64,000 bases of DNA, taken from Ophiobolus disseminans. Its lineage: Eukaryota > Ascomycota > Dothideomycetes > Pleosporales > Phaeosphaeriaceae. The notes under the pieces were generated by a model. The model was not told where the DNA came from. It saw only the letters and a program-made list of their open reading frames with translations, and did no database searches. The stretch spans positions 914,013 through 978,012 of the forward strand of contig MU006230.1 of the NCBI GenBank assembly GCA_010093685.1, written 5' to 3'. A program made the translations under genes and the position numbers. Positions 11,734 through 22,887 of the stretch are shown one piece after another. The first letter of the stretch is position 1. Every line of letters begins with the position of its first letter.

Positions 11734-13812
11734 TTATCTGCTGTTTGTCTTTCCGATACCACGCTTGCCAGCAGTCTGCAATGCACGTTAGTGAAGGTGC
11801 ATATAATGAGGAGGCTTAGAACTAAACTTACCAAGTGCTTGATCAACGAACCAGTCGAGTGCCTATCAGCCTCACCTTGTCTGGCCATCCTGTTCATCTT
11901 CCTCTGCGACAACTTCGCCACCTTCTCAGCCTTTGTGGCGGCAGCTTCGTTCGTGATACCATCATTCCTCCTGTTAGTGCTCTGGCTGCGGCCCCTACTC
12001 TTCGCCCTCTCAGACGCAGTTCTCGTCTTGTCGACATCCATAGCATCGCCGTCGACGAGATCAGAACGTCCGCGAGCCAGACTGCGTCCTCGAGACTGGC
12101 TCTGGGCCCGCTCAGTAACCTTCGATGTGTCGTAACCAAGACTCTGGAGATGGGATTCCATCTTGGACATCTTGACAGCCTTTGCGGATCTGGGAATGAC
12201 AGCCCGGTTCTTGAGACTCTTGCGCATCTTGGCTTCGTTGCGGATGAGTTGCCTCTTCTCGCGGATCAACTCTGCCTTGTACCTGATATCCGCCTCCTCC
12301 GCGTCCTCGAGATCGTCATCTGACTGATAGAAACCTTCGGCCTCGAGCTTCTCCTCCTCCGCCTCGAGAGCGGCGAGCTTCTCCTCGATATCAGGGTCGA
12401 TGAAGTCGTACACGTTCTGGCCCTTGAACACTTCTGGGATGCGATCGTGTTTCCACTCGTCGTCCTCGAGTAGGTAGTTTTTGCGCAGGTCGATGTTATA
12501 CACACCAGCACCGCCGTCCTGCTCCTCCAAATCGCGCTCCAGAATTGGCCGCTCGGGATCTTCCTTGTCGTATTTCTTCTTGTTCAGGGCAGCTTCTGGA
12601 ATAGAAGTTTCCCGAGTAACGCCACCCAGAGGCATCGCTACGTGAATCCTGCGGAGTAGATCACCGAGACGGCCTGAGGGCTCACCAGAGCTGCTGGTGC
12701 CAGCCTTGAGCTTCTCGGCGTTACGAGACGCAATCAAGCGATCGCAGACTGAGTTTCGCACTGCCATGACACCCTCCATAGTGTTGCAGGACAACTCCAG
12801 AATTTCAACTTCTCCAGACTTCAGCATACCCTGGAGCTGCTCCTGTGTCTCTGGGTCTAACTGATCTGGGCGCATAAGATCGATCTTGTTGATGACAATG
12901 GAGATGAGCTTGTTGGCGAACAGCGGCTTGATGTTGTTGAAGAGGGCGATCTGAGAGGCGACAGAATAACCGCACTGCTCGCTAAGGTCCATGAAGTAGA
13001 GGATGTGGGCGCGAAGATGAGCAATAGCACAGATAGACTGATGCTCAATTGTGTTCATCTCCTCAAGGGCGTGGTCCAAGATACCAGGCGTGTCGACTGC
13101 CTGGAAGCGTAGCATCTTGTAGTCGAAATGACCAACGTACAAGCTCTTTGTTGTGAATGCATACGGCTGTACTTCGACATCTGCTCTTGAGATCGACTTT
13201 AAGAACGACGACTTGCCGACGTTTGGGAAGCCAGCAATGACAAGGGTGCGGGTGTTGGGGTCGATTGACGGTAAACGACCTAGATGCTGCCTGACCTGCT
13301 CGAGGTAGACAAGCGGATCCTTCAGCCTCTTGCAGATTGTTGCCATGCGACCCAATGCGGCCCTCTTCAATTGTTTACACTGGAACAGCGACTGTCCATA
13401 TTTGAGCAGGCGCACGTAGTCACGGGCGACTGTCTCAATGAGCGATTTGGCAGTGTTGAGCTGCCCGAGAGCAATTCGGAAGTGGTCCGCATCGTAGAGC
13501 GTGTTGAGCAAATCACGATGGAACGGGTGGATGTCTTGCAGACGAGGGAAGGCTTCGATTGTAGTAGAGAGGCGCTCGGTGAAGGTTTCGGCCGTGTATT
13601 TGACTTTTCGCGTGTAGAAAGCTCGGATTCTGCTGATTTGGAAACCCGCGCGAATCTGTGTAGGCAGTCGCCTGGAAGTTGGCGCAAAGTCAATTTATGT
13701 CCCACAAGTATGTCGTGTCTGGAACTGCATACCTTTGGGTTCTCGAGAGGACAATGTCCAAGAACTCCTGGCTCGTGGGCACAGCTGGGATGTCTTTCCA
13801 CTGCGTCTTCAT
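11734..13812 (-). CDS. NOG1: Nucleolar GTP-binding protein Nog1
   Basis: Exons 13733-13812, 11832-13671 and 11734-11775 on the minus strand; product 653 residues (yeast 647). Nog1 is an essential OBG-family GTPase that acts in the nucleolus and nucleoplasm in pre-60S ribosome maturation. The N terminus has the diagnostic MKTQWKDIPAVPTSQEFLDI. The G domain has G1 GFPNVGKSS (about residue 174), G3 DTPGILD and G4 NKIDL. Downstream are the NOG1 C-terminal region, the acidic stretch EAEEEKLEAEGFYQSDDDLE, a Lys/Arg-rich tail, and a final 14-codon exon (GKRGIGKT) that is conserved at the C terminus of the family. Without the last 56-nt intron the frame would run on into unrelated sequence, so the splice is well supported. 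Confidence 0.96.
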
Positions 13813-14349
13813 GTTGGCGATGGCGTGTGGTTGTGTTTGCGAAGCGCTCTGCAAAAGTTCGAGACGCAGTTATCGATAGCCAGAAATTATCTTTTTTGCC
13901 CGCGCTTGTCCCCACTTAGCGTCGGTGCTCGGTGGGCGGGCCCTCATTTCGCCGGCGCTATGACCACATTGGGGTGACACTCATCTTAACACCCCAACTT
14001 CATCATGACTTGGTTGCACTCGTCGTACGCTGGGACTGTACCTCAGACACGAGGGATCGGCTGATCTTGATTCATAGCCGACGCTCCGCAAGCTTGCGAC
14101 ACCCGTCACCATCCATACGCCACCTGGGCACTCACCAGCATAAGCCTTCACCTGCTCGTACTATGTGGTAGGCTGGTGACAGCCAGTGGACCGATGACAG
14201 GAGCTATATATCGTTGTACCCATGACATTCTCTTCTCTGTAGATATGATAGATGAGAGAGCTCTGCGAACAGCAACTTCCGTTTCGCACCAGGGCTCGCT
14301 TCCCTTTGTTTGATTTCCTCTCAACGCACCTTTATTTCCCACTTTCCAC
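13813..14349. promoter_or_regulatory. Divergent promoter region NOG1/membrane protein
   Basis: A 537-bp gap between divergent starts. The stretch 14200-14350 is pyrimidine-rich near the right-hand ATG (CTTTGTTTGATTTCCTCTC), as often seen before fungal transcription starts. No known binding site identified. Confidence 0.45.
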
Positions 14350-16290
14350 ATGTCGTGGGAAGTACACCACTCATGGTCTCTATATCATTATTTGAAGATG
14401 TCTCGGGCCTACAACATCGCCGGCATCAACTACACCATTGCAGCCAGCAATCACACTCTTGGTGATGTGGTCACACACCGCCATAAGCCAGACTGTTCAT
14501 GGCTATTGCTACCGCATCTCGCCGCCTTGAAGAATCCACCTCCGTTAATACCTGATCCAGAGCTCTCGGGAGTTGGAGTCATTCTTGGTTTCTCCATCAT
14601 GGCGTACTTTACGCTTGTATTGTTGATACTGCACTACCTCACCGTGCACAACGTCCGACGAACCGATATCGTCAATGTAGTGGACGATGGTTTACTATCT
14701 TTCTTCCGACAACGCCTCATCTCTTGGAAGCCCAGCAGACGGTTCGAGTACGCCATGGAGAGGTCAGTGTTGATTCTCTCGGACACTCAGCTCGTCACTG
14801 GCCTCGGCATTCTTGCAGCCGGCTACTCACAGTTACAGTGCGGCATCTCTGCATACCACTGGCAAATGATGGTCTATATTGCCTGGTTCGCTTCCTTCTC
14901 ATTCCTCTCTGCTATGACCTTTCTTGAAGGTTACTTCCAGACGAACAACAGCATGAGGTTGATTAGGGTGGGCTTCATGATCATTCTCGCCTCACTTCTC
15001 ATCGGCGCACTACTGCCCACTGGATCAAGGAACTGGCTCAATCTGTTCCAAGAGGGCGAAGGATACTATCCAAGTTTAAGTACCACTTGCTTCTACAAGC
15101 AGATGGGCATGGGCTCCTTTACAACACACGGAGGACCAAAGATCTGGTCGATGGTTTTCTCGAGCTTCGTGGTCGCTATATCCTACTTGCATTGCGGAAT
15201 ACGACTGTTCGACCCAGGCGCAGGCATCCCGCACAGGTACCTCCGCGCCTGGCCCGGATCGAAAATTAAAAAAGCACTTTATTTCTTGGAACGGAAGGCG
15301 CTGCGAAAGGGACTTCGAGCTAAGCTGTGGCATGTACCTTATCTCGCCCTCTACGCCATCTTCACATGTCTCCGAGCCTTCTACGACATCTCAGGATCAA
15401 TGCTGCTCGAGATCATCTGGCTCACTTTCGCCATCGCATGGGGCACCATCAAAGTCTGGAGTACCCGCTCAGTCGCGCAATTCAACTTCGACGGCTCCGA
15501 ATTCACCCTGAACCAGGACGTCTCGCAAGAAAACTCATGGTCATTCGGACAGACCTTGCCACTCGTCCTCATCTTACTGCCCCTGCTCTCAATGGCACAA
15601 ACCTATCTAGACAACGACGCAAAATCCCAGGAAGCTCTTGCATCTGACCAACTCCCCACACAAGCATTCAACAAGAAACACGACTCTGCCCATACGCCCA
15701 GCTCCTCTGCACTACGTATTACAACCACAGAAGATGACCTCTCCGATCCCCGCCGCTCAACGTCGTGCAGCATCACACGATGCAACCATCACCCGTCCAT
15801 CTGCTACCCCGGAACCCCGAGCACCGAAAACACCGACCCCATCCTCCCACTGTCAGAACCTCCAACCCAAACACACTCCCTACTTCCCCGCTTTCCGTAC
15901 TCCAACCCCGCCTCACACCCCTGGTATTGCGACCTCGTCTTCCTCCTGCTCTGCCAGACACTCATGCTGACCGCCTTTTCGCTATGGGTGCTCACCGAGC
16001 TTGCGAGCATCATGGGAATTAGCGCGATACTGCGTAACCGGCTGTTTTTGATTTGGGTATTTGGTGTGGTGCCGCTTACTTCTCTTATCCATTTAGGGTT
16101 TTGGTATGTAGCAGCGCTGGTGTTGGGACGCTGGCGTCATGTTGAGCAATGGTTAAAGAGAGGGGCAGGGAAGGCTGGACAGGTGGCGTATTGGACGGCT
16201 AGGATGGGTCTTGTGGCGACTTGCTTGATGGCAACGTTTTGGGGGAGCTTGGAGGCTGCGAGTCCGTATCCGCTCGATGAGAGTGTTTGA
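14350..16290 (+). CDS. Uncharacterised polytopic membrane protein
   Basis: A single exon of 646 codons; I do not recognise a named family. Hydrophobic segments suggest eight to ten membrane spans, for example about residues 75-96 (ILGFSIMAYFTLVLLILHYL), 150-165, 175-192, 208-226 (FMIILASLLIGALLP), 268-285, 350-368, 395-412 and two near 535-605. A long hydrophilic Ser/Thr/Pro-rich loop (about 415-525) separates the last spans. The first ATG (MSWEVHHSW) lies 16 codons before a second in-frame ATG (MSRAYNIAG), and the later one may be the true start because it is followed by the candidate N-glycosylation site NYT. The style resembles orphan integral membrane proteins common in Pezizomycotina. 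It is divergent to NOG1 and convergent with TIM23. Function unknown. Confidence 0.75.
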   Translation: MSWEVHHSWSLYHYLKMSRAYNIAGINYTIAASNHTLGDVVTHRHKPDCSWLLLPHLAALKNPPPLIPDPELSGVGVILGFSIMAYFTLVLLILHYLTVHNVRRTDIVNVVDDGLLSFFRQRLISWKPSRRFEYAMERSVLILSDTQLVTGLGILAAGYSQLQCGISAYHWQMMVYIAWFASFSFLSAMTFLEGYFQTNNSMRLIRVGFMIILASLLIGALLPTGSRNWLNLFQEGEGYYPSLSTTCFYKQMGMGSFTTHGGPKIWSMVFSSFVVAISYLHCGIRLFDPGAGIPHRYLRAWPGSKIKKALYFLERKALRKGLRAKLWHVPYLALYAIFTCLRAFYDISGSMLLEIIWLTFAIAWGTIKVWSTRSVAQFNFDGSEFTLNQDVSQENSWSFGQTLPLVLILLPLLSMAQTYLDNDAKSQEALASDQLPTQAFNKKHDSAHTPSSSALRITTTEDDLSDPRRSTSCSITRCNHHPSICYPGTPSTENTDPILPLSEPPTQTHSLLPRFPYSNPASHPWYCDLVFLLLCQTLMLTAFSLWVLTELASIMGISAILRNRLFLIWVFGVVPLTSLIHLGFWYVAALVLGRWRHVEQWLKRGAGKAGQVAYWTARMGLVATCLMATFWGSLEAASPYPLDESV

Positions 16291-16663
16291 TTGGGGTTGT
16301 CTGCGAAGAGCAAGGTGGTGCTGGAGATATAGATCTAAGTCTGTATTTGTATCTTGAGCTGAATATTAAGTATGAAGTTTAAGCCCGGTAATCCGCTCTG
16401 AACAAGACAGCTCAAGTGTTTCCGTGGTTGAGTAACTTCTTAATGCATTATTTTTGCGTCTCTCATACTTCTTACATATCTACACGGTACACGTCCAGAT
16501 GCACGCTCAAAGCCCAATAAACCGCCAACACCGCGCCCTTTAATCTTCATGCCCATTTGCCCCCGTATCGACGCCGGCTGTTGTACAGTATATGGAGAGT
16601 GGTGAGTGTGAAGTACGCTAAGATCGACCAAAGATGCTGGTAGAAAGAATTTAAGTTCGTCGC
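16291..16663. other. Convergent 3' region
   Basis: A 373-bp gap between the stop codons of the membrane protein (+) and TIM23 (-). It should hold both 3' UTRs and polyadenylation signals. An A/T-rich stretch at 16330-16460 is compatible with that; nothing else seen. Confidence 0.5.
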
Positions 16664-17448
16664 TCATGATAAGTCGGGTTCGAAGAAGACTTTTCGCGTC
16701 ATCTGGCATCGTATTAGTCTCGTCTTAATATTGAATTGAACGGATGGTTTAGACGTACCGCCCATCCGCCTGCCAAAGTCGCGCATATCCCGGAGCTGAT
16801 GGCCACCTGCCGTGTGCCTCTTGTGCTCTTGAACAGCGCTCCGCTCAATGCGCCCGCCATTACGCTGTTCGTCATGTCGTGCTTGCCTCGGTAGTACCCA
16901 ATCGTGCTGTTCATGCCATTGTATACCATCGCAATCACACCCGCGCTGTTTCCCAGGAAAGGCCCTCGCCGTGTCACCGCGTTCAGTACGCCGTTCAGCC
17001 GTAACCGTGGGGGCATGCTCGGTGGGTTCTTCTGCAGTCCTTCCGCCAGGCCCCATGCGCCGCCAATTGACAGTGCTGTGAGGTACGATACACCGGTGCC
17101 ATAGCAAAGATCGTCGGACCACCCACGCGAGGGTAGAGCTGAATGTGCGTCCGCTGGGACCGAGTCTTCGAGTGAGAGGTAATCGAGCGTGTCCTGGTTT
17201 AAGCCGGCGAGCGGATGCAATTGAGAGGGGTCTAGTATGAATTCTGCGGGGTTTTGGATAGCAGTGTTGGGGTCGAATGGGGTTGCTGTGAAGTTGTCAT
17301 TGTTAGGCACGAATTCGGATGGCTGCGGCGATTGTGACGGTTGTGGTTGCGCAGTGGACTTGCGCCCTGTTAATGTATCCCATCTGAAGGTTCGTCAACA
17401 CACGTGTTCCTAAATGATGAGGAAATGAGTCTAGACATACATCGTCAT
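16664..17448 (-). CDS. TIM23: Mitochondrial import inner membrane translocase subunit Tim23
   Basis: Exons 17441-17448 (eight bases), 16759-17383 and 16664-16702 on the minus strand; product 223 residues (yeast 222). Tim23 is the channel subunit of the presequence translocase in the inner mitochondrial membrane. The N-terminal half is the intermembrane-space receptor region (MTIWDTLTGRKS, then NNDNFTATPFDP). The C-terminal half is the four-span Tim17/Tim23 (PRAT) domain with GVSYLTALSIGGAWGLAEG, GNSAGVIAMVYNGMNS and SSGICATLAGG. The last exon encodes MTRKVFFEPDLS, the usual family C terminus, after an intron with a GACTAAT branch site. The two short terminal exons are needed to give the correct N and C termini. 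Confidence 0.94.
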
Positions 17449-17801
17449 CTTGAAGAAGTGGGCTGTTGATGTAAAGAAGAGCTGAGTTCATGCGCGTCGT
17501 GTTGCAAAGCCTGGTATCTCAAGTGTCCCTCGACGCCTCGGATGCTAAAGAGCCGTAAAGAAGTAAGGAAAAGAATAGAGCTCGCAACGTGGGGATGCGC
17601 AGGCGGTAGCGACGACAGGGCGGCGATGGTGATGTCCGCCGCGGCAAAGAATTTCGAGGAAGGAGCGAGCGTCACCGAGCACGGACCTACAACAACCCTC
17701 GTCTGTCCATTCCGAGCTCGGAAAGAATTCTGCACCAAAAATACTCCTCTTCGGAAACACCATACACAAGTCACCATACATCCCAAACAAAATCATACGC
17801 A
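17449..17801. promoter_or_regulatory. Divergent promoter region TIM23/URA5
   Basis: 353 bp between divergent ATGs. An A-rich leader (CCAAACAAAATCATACGCA) precedes the URA5 ATG. No specific operator recognised. Confidence 0.5.
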
Positions 17802-18503
17802 ATGGCGCTTCCAGACTACAAACAAGACTTCATCAAGGACTGCATTTCAGTCGATGCCCTCAAGTTCGGTACATTCACACTGAAATCTAAGCGCGTATCA
17901 CCCTACTTCTTCAACGCCGGCCTATTCAGCACAGGCGGAACCGCAAGTTCCCTATGCAACTCGTATGCAAACACGCTCAAGGCACACGCCGAATCAGAAT
18001 CATCGTTCCAGTGGGATGTTCTCTTCGGTCCAGCCTACAAGGGCATTCCACTGGCTGCAGGCATAGCCATCAAGCTGGCAGACTTGGACAAGGCCGCATA
18101 CAGCAAAAAAGGCTATAGTTTCAACCGCAAAGAAGCCAAGGACCACGGTGAAGGCGGCAACATCGTCGGCGAGTCACTAAAGGGCAAGAAGGTCGTTATT
18201 GTGGACGACGTGATCACTGCTGGCACTGCGATTCGCGAGGCCATCGAGATCATCAAGAGAGAGGGTGGCGAGCTGGTCGGCATCATTGTCGCTTTCGATC
18301 GCCAGGAGAAGACGCCCACTCCCAACGACGACGACGGCAGGCCTGGACCGAGCGCGATCGGTCAGGTGAGGAAACAGTACGGTATTCCGGTGCTCACGAT
18401 CTTGACGCTGGATGATGTGGTGGAGTATCTCCGAAGTTTGGGCAGTGAGGAGGACCTCAAGAAGCTGGATGAGTACCGCGCGAAGTACAAGGCGAGTGAT
18501 TGA
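17802..18503 (+). CDS. URA5: Orotate phosphoribosyltransferase
   Basis: A single exon, 233 residues, close to fungal Ura5 (about 226-235). It converts orotate and PRPP to orotidine 5'-phosphate, the fifth step of de novo pyrimidine synthesis, in the cytosol. The PRPP-binding motif is VVIVDDVITAGTA (about residues 131-143). Other family signatures are the N-terminal LKFGTFTLKSKRVSPYFFN, the loop FGPAYKGIPLA and the flexible catalytic loop with KKGYSFNRKEAKDHGEGG. The C terminus (VVEYLRSLGSEEDLKKLDEY) is typical of fungi. Start is the only sensible ATG and has an A-rich leader. Divergent to TIM23. Confidence 0.97.
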   Translation: MALPDYKQDFIKDCISVDALKFGTFTLKSKRVSPYFFNAGLFSTGGTASSLCNSYANTLKAHAESESSFQWDVLFGPAYKGIPLAAGIAIKLADLDKAAYSKKGYSFNRKEAKDHGEGGNIVGESLKGKKVVIVDDVITAGTAIREAIEIIKREGGELVGIIVAFDRQEKTPTPNDDDGRPGPSAIGQVRKQYGIPVLTILTLDDVVEYLRSLGSEEDLKKLDEYRAKYKASD

Positions 18504-19256
18504 GAAACCTACTGCGACTACATCCAGGATGGTAATTCATCAGGATTTGATCCCTTTACGCAAGGAGGAGGTATGTACGAATTCGTGTGGATTTCAGGTA
18601 TTCGTTCCATTACAGCTCCGACACGCTGGGTTCACTAGTAATTAATGGCCGATGGTCTTCTAAGTTAGCAATCCAACCCCCTTCGAGTAACCTCTACTGC
18701 TTGATTTACCACTGGACCATGCATATTTCTGATAGGTGCCTGTGGCTAGCCAGCCCGTATTATCGCAGATCGTGAAAGTTGCTAGGGCCGCTGATAGCCG
18801 AAAACGAACTATGTGTGCGCATCCCTAGCGTGACTTGGTAACCGCAACAACATCCCGAACCTGCGCTTGTGAGCACACTTTCATCTATTCTTCATACATA
18901 CACGTGCCCTTGCTGTGGCCGGTGCTTTCCCAGGTGATACTCTGTAGTTCCTCCTATCTTCGGTAATGGGCCTTCCTCGGCACAGGGATGCTTGGCGCAA
19001 CAGCTTCGAGATGCGAGGTGTCCTGAGTGAAACGCCCGCTTCACACTGTTTGATACGAACGTCACATCAAGTCACATGAACGACTATTCCCCTTCCGGTA
19101 GTTTCAAGCTGTCACTTGTTTACTCTCACCTTACTACATCTTCCTCCGAATTCTAAAGGTGTTGCCGACAGAATTCGAATTCCTAACCTTGGACCTGTCA
19201 ACTCAAACCATTGAGATGTCTACTTGTGTGCCCCACTATTCCTACTAAACCTCAAA
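18504..19256. other. Intergenic region URA5/GH47 mannosidase
   Basis: 753 bp holding the URA5 3' flank and the promoter of the mannosidase gene. The last 120 bp before the ATG are pyrimidine-rich. No gene, RNA or repeat recognised. Confidence 0.5.
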
Positions 19257-21185
19257 ATGCTCAGCACCCGCAAATTCAGCAGCAAGCGACCATACCAACG
19301 TCTGTTGCGCCAGCTTAGGCGGAGATCGATATGGCTACTCTCTGCCTTTCTCACATGTAGCATATACTACCTATGGTCGACTCAGCCGTTAGACCCTCTC
19401 GCGGTTTCGTTCCGATATCACGAGATCTACATGAACCAACGCGCGAGTCAAACGGTCCTCCACTCGAAACAATCCTACGATTGGAGGAACGCTCCGTTCG
19501 TGAACAAGGTCGAGTCCTACATATCAATCCCGACCGGCGTACCCCGCGAACTCCCGCAAGTCCAATTCAAGTTCAAGTCCGAAACGGCTGCTCAACGGTA
19601 CGAGAGGGAATCACGTAAACTCGCCGTGCGAAATGAATTTCAGCGCACCTGGGAGAGTTACCGAAACTTTTCTTGGGCGCCGGATGAGCTTAGACCTACG
19701 TCAGGACACGGAGTGAATACATTTGGTGGCTGGGGCGCAACATTGGTGGATTCTCTCGATACATTGTGGATAATGGGCTTCAAGGAGTACTTCCACGAGG
19801 CCGTTCAGGCCGTAGCAGCCATTGACTTCGGCCAGTCCGACATGCAAACCGTCAGCGTCTTCGAAACAACAATCAGATACCTTGGGGGATTACTGAGTGC
19901 GTACGATTTGAGTCACGAACCAGTGCTATTGTATAAAGCCATACAGGTGGGTGAGATGCTTTACAGGGCTTTTGACACAACAAACAATACGCCGCTCAGT
20001 GCCCTGCATATCGAGATTGCAAAGAAGACCGATCGCGAAGAATTTTCTGCAGAAAGGAACATCTGTTTTGCGTGCTTTGGCTCGCTCAGTATGGAGTTCA
20101 CGCGCCTCGCACAGCTTACCTCTGACTCCAAATACTACGACGCTGTCGCCAAACTCAGCCTCATGATGGAACGGTCGCAGAACAGTACCAAGATTCCGGG
20201 ACTCTGGCCGACGCACGTTAACTCAGCGATGGAAATATTCAACGAGTCAGGCTCTTTTTCGATTGGTGCGCTCGCAGACTCTACCTACGAATATCTCCCC
20301 AAAATGCATGCTCTACTTGGCGGCCTAGACCCGGTGTACGAGAAGCTACACAAAGACGCCGCCGCCATGATTGACAGGCACATGCTCTTTCGCCCTATGA
20401 TACCCGACGAGGCCCTAGGCGAGGACCTTTTGTATTGTGGCGATGTCAGCTCCTATGACGGAGAGCTGGTTCAGCTTGTCCCTGATATGCAACACCTTAC
20501 TTGCTTCATCGGAGGCATGTTTGGGCTGGCTGGACGATTTTTCGAAGACGACCATCAAGTGGATCTCGGCGCGAAACTCACCAAAGGCTGTATTTTTGCG
20601 TACGAGGCCATGCCTTCTGGTATCATGCCAGAAAGCTTTACGGTGATGCCATGCCAATCGCGAACAGCTTGCTCTTGGAACGAAACAGCCTGGGAGGACT
20701 TGAAGACTGGGTTGTGCGGTATAAATGGAGAGCTCGGTTCTCCGGATTTTGGAAAGATTGAGCCGAATGAAGAGTGTCACATGGTTCCTGGCTTCTCCTA
20801 CATACGCGACAAGCGATACTTATTACGACCAGAAGCCATCGAGTCTGTATTCATCATGTACCGCATCACTGGCGATAGAGTATACCTCGACTACGCGTGG
20901 AACATGTTTACGAGTATCGTGACGGCGACTCGGACAAAGCATGCCAATGGACAACTCCGCGACGTTACTCTTGCTACACCTACCAGGCCTGGCGTCAAAG
21001 GCGGCCCCACCAGGGAAGACAACATCGAAGATAAGATGGAGAGTTTCTGGACAGCTGAAACACTCAAGTACTTTTATCTTATCTTCAGTCGACCGGACAT
21101 GATCAGCCTGGACGACTGGGTGTTCAACACCGAAGCGCATCCATTCCGGAGACCGAAAGCGAGCAATGCGCAAGATCTCCAGTGA
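19257..21185 (+). CDS. GH47 class I alpha-1,2-mannosidase
   Basis: A single exon of 642 residues starting at MLSTRKFSS; the frame is open upstream only through a non-ATG codon. GH47 enzymes trim alpha-1,2-linked mannose from N-glycans in the ER or Golgi (EC 3.2.1.113) and need Ca2+. A cytosolic basic tail and a signal anchor at about residues 26-41 (WLLSAFLTCSIYYLW) indicate a type II membrane protein. Family motifs: GGWGATLVDSLDTLWIMG, VFETTIRYLGGLLSAYDLS, HLTCFIGGMFGL, MPESF (acidic catalytic residue), LLRPEAIESVF, ESFWTAETLKYFYL and the C-terminal NTEAHPF with the Ca2+-binding Thr. It is one of several GH47 paralogues usual in filamentous fungi, so I give no symbol. Confidence 0.93.
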   Translation: MLSTRKFSSKRPYQRLLRQLRRRSIWLLSAFLTCSIYYLWSTQPLDPLAVSFRYHEIYMNQRASQTVLHSKQSYDWRNAPFVNKVESYISIPTGVPRELPQVQFKFKSETAAQRYERESRKLAVRNEFQRTWESYRNFSWAPDELRPTSGHGVNTFGGWGATLVDSLDTLWIMGFKEYFHEAVQAVAAIDFGQSDMQTVSVFETTIRYLGGLLSAYDLSHEPVLLYKAIQVGEMLYRAFDTTNNTPLSALHIEIAKKTDREEFSAERNICFACFGSLSMEFTRLAQLTSDSKYYDAVAKLSLMMERSQNSTKIPGLWPTHVNSAMEIFNESGSFSIGALADSTYEYLPKMHALLGGLDPVYEKLHKDAAAMIDRHMLFRPMIPDEALGEDLLYCGDVSSYDGELVQLVPDMQHLTCFIGGMFGLAGRFFEDDHQVDLGAKLTKGCIFAYEAMPSGIMPESFTVMPCQSRTACSWNETAWEDLKTGLCGINGELGSPDFGKIEPNEECHMVPGFSYIRDKRYLLRPEAIESVFIMYRITGDRVYLDYAWNMFTSIVTATRTKHANGQLRDVTLATPTRPGVKGGPTREDNIEDKMESFWTAETLKYFYLIFSRPDMISLDDWVFNTEAHPFRRPKASNAQDLQ

Positions 21186-21817
21186 TCATCGTTGATTGGA
21201 GGCATGGCTATGCATTTGTTCCATGCTTGTTTCTTTTTCAAGAGAGCTTGGAGGCAGGCTTATCTTCGTTGCATTGCGTTTCCTGGCGTTTCGAGGCATT
21301 CCCTCAGCAAGGCTCAGGTGTCTAGACTTGTAATGCAACATTCCTCCTTTCAGACTTAGAATTCAACAAGGCAGACATGTGCACGCATCCCGCGAGGGAT
21401 TATTGCAGGCTTGGTTTCTCCGCATATGTGGGCGTCGCACGTCTGAGGATATATTGTACCGTGATTCGTCAGCCTTGTGTGCTGTGTCAACTGAAGTCGG
21501 ACTACCACAACTCTGCAGGAAAAACGTACCGAATCACGATTCCTTTTCCCACGCTTCAAGCGTCGAGTTTCTTTTGTTCAAACACGACAGCTACCCAGCC
21601 TGATGTGTTGTATTAACCTAAGTCAGACGACCTGAACTCTGCAGGACGATGGAGTAAATCACGATTGCACACCCTACGCCTCAAGTGGCCCTGCAACTTT
21701 CATCCAGACACGACTATTGTCCAGTTTCTTGTGTTTGCCTGATTCAACACGTCCAAAAAGACAGCCTTCCCAATTTGCACCCCGTAGTTCTTTCTACATT
21801 GCAAATTCCTTCCTCAA
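21186..21817. other. Intergenic region with decayed flank
   Basis: 632 bp downstream of the mannosidase. From 21717 a non-ATG open frame runs into the broken gene that follows. No other feature seen. Confidence 0.4.
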
Positions 21818-22657
21818 ATGGCAAGCGAACCAAGAATCATTAGCGGTAGAGCTCGTGTTTTCTCCTCAGCACCAGTTGCAGCCGCTGTATCCCACAAATG
21901 GAAACAATGCAAATGAATCTGCTCCAGCATACACAAGTCACGCTGGCGACGAGACCCCTCCGAGAGATGTCGATGACGTAGAAACGTCACCCACCGGCTC
22001 TAGACGGCAACGATATTGTCCCTTCTTGCGGACCTGCATCAAAGGCAGCGTCATTCTCTTCGGTGCGTTAGCAGTCCTTATAGCCGCCACATCAGGCGGC
22101 ATATGGGCAGTCGAAGATAAGAAACACAGGAATGCAGCGTGAGTCACTCTATCTGTTGATATCAATCTCGACTAAAAGATTCAAATACAGAGCCAACATC
22201 CTCGCCGCATCCCTCTGCTCCTCTCTTGCAGCCACACAAACAATGACCATCACTTCCACGCTCCCCACCCCCGCCTGCGCAACACCCCTCCCAAACACAA
22301 ATCCCTATGACCCGCTTCCCTATGGTCCATCCAATCCGTTGTCGCACAATACCTAGGCTCTATTGTCACGTCCCAGATTAACATAACCTCCTCCACCAAG
22401 TACAGCTGTCAAGACGACGTCGACAGCGCCAAGAGTGATATCAGTTCGTTCACGGCGTACACTTTGCAACAGTGTGTCGACACTTGCTCTCAGTATAACG
22501 TGGTATGGCCGGATAAAAAGGCTGTGGTGCCGTGGTTTTTAAGGGGGACTTGAAGAATATGAGGGAGAAGGGGCAGGATGTGAATTGTTGGTTGAAGGAT
22601 AGTGTGGGGAGTGGGTCTGAGAGGAAGGGGTATACGTTGTTGAGATTGGTTAATTGA
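21818..22657 (+). pseudogene. Broken PAN/apple-like type II membrane protein gene
   Basis: Remnant of a gene related to the intact one at 27400-28407. Recognisable parts in order: an ATG (21818) followed within about 60 bases by a change to another frame; a soluble N-terminal region (LQPLYPTNGNNANESAP); a membrane segment near 22040-22110 (GSVILFGALAVLIAATSGG); a possible intron with donor GTGAGT at about 22140; a Thr/Pro-rich segment ending in TAG near 22356; then, in a different frame, a module with FTAYTLQQCVDTCSQ; then after an A5 run (22515-22519) another frame change to a module with NCWLKDSVGSG ending at TGA 22655-22657. At least three frame breaks make an intact product unlikely. Homopolymer sequencing error could explain the A5 break but not all of them. 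Confidence 0.72.
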
Positions 22658-22887
22658 TGGGCTTTGGAAAGTTGGACTGGGGTTGAGGTCCTACTTGCAC
22701 TGGCATAAATGAACTTTCTGTCACCTGGGCATTATGCTAGACTGTACTAGACTGCTGGCACTTCTTAATGTCTACGATTTCTTTAATCTGCGGATAATTA
22801 TGATAATACACAGCAAGACAGAAAGCTCAATTCATGCACGGTCCCACAGCTCATGCGTAGTTGGACATAGACTAATCTAAGCCGCAT

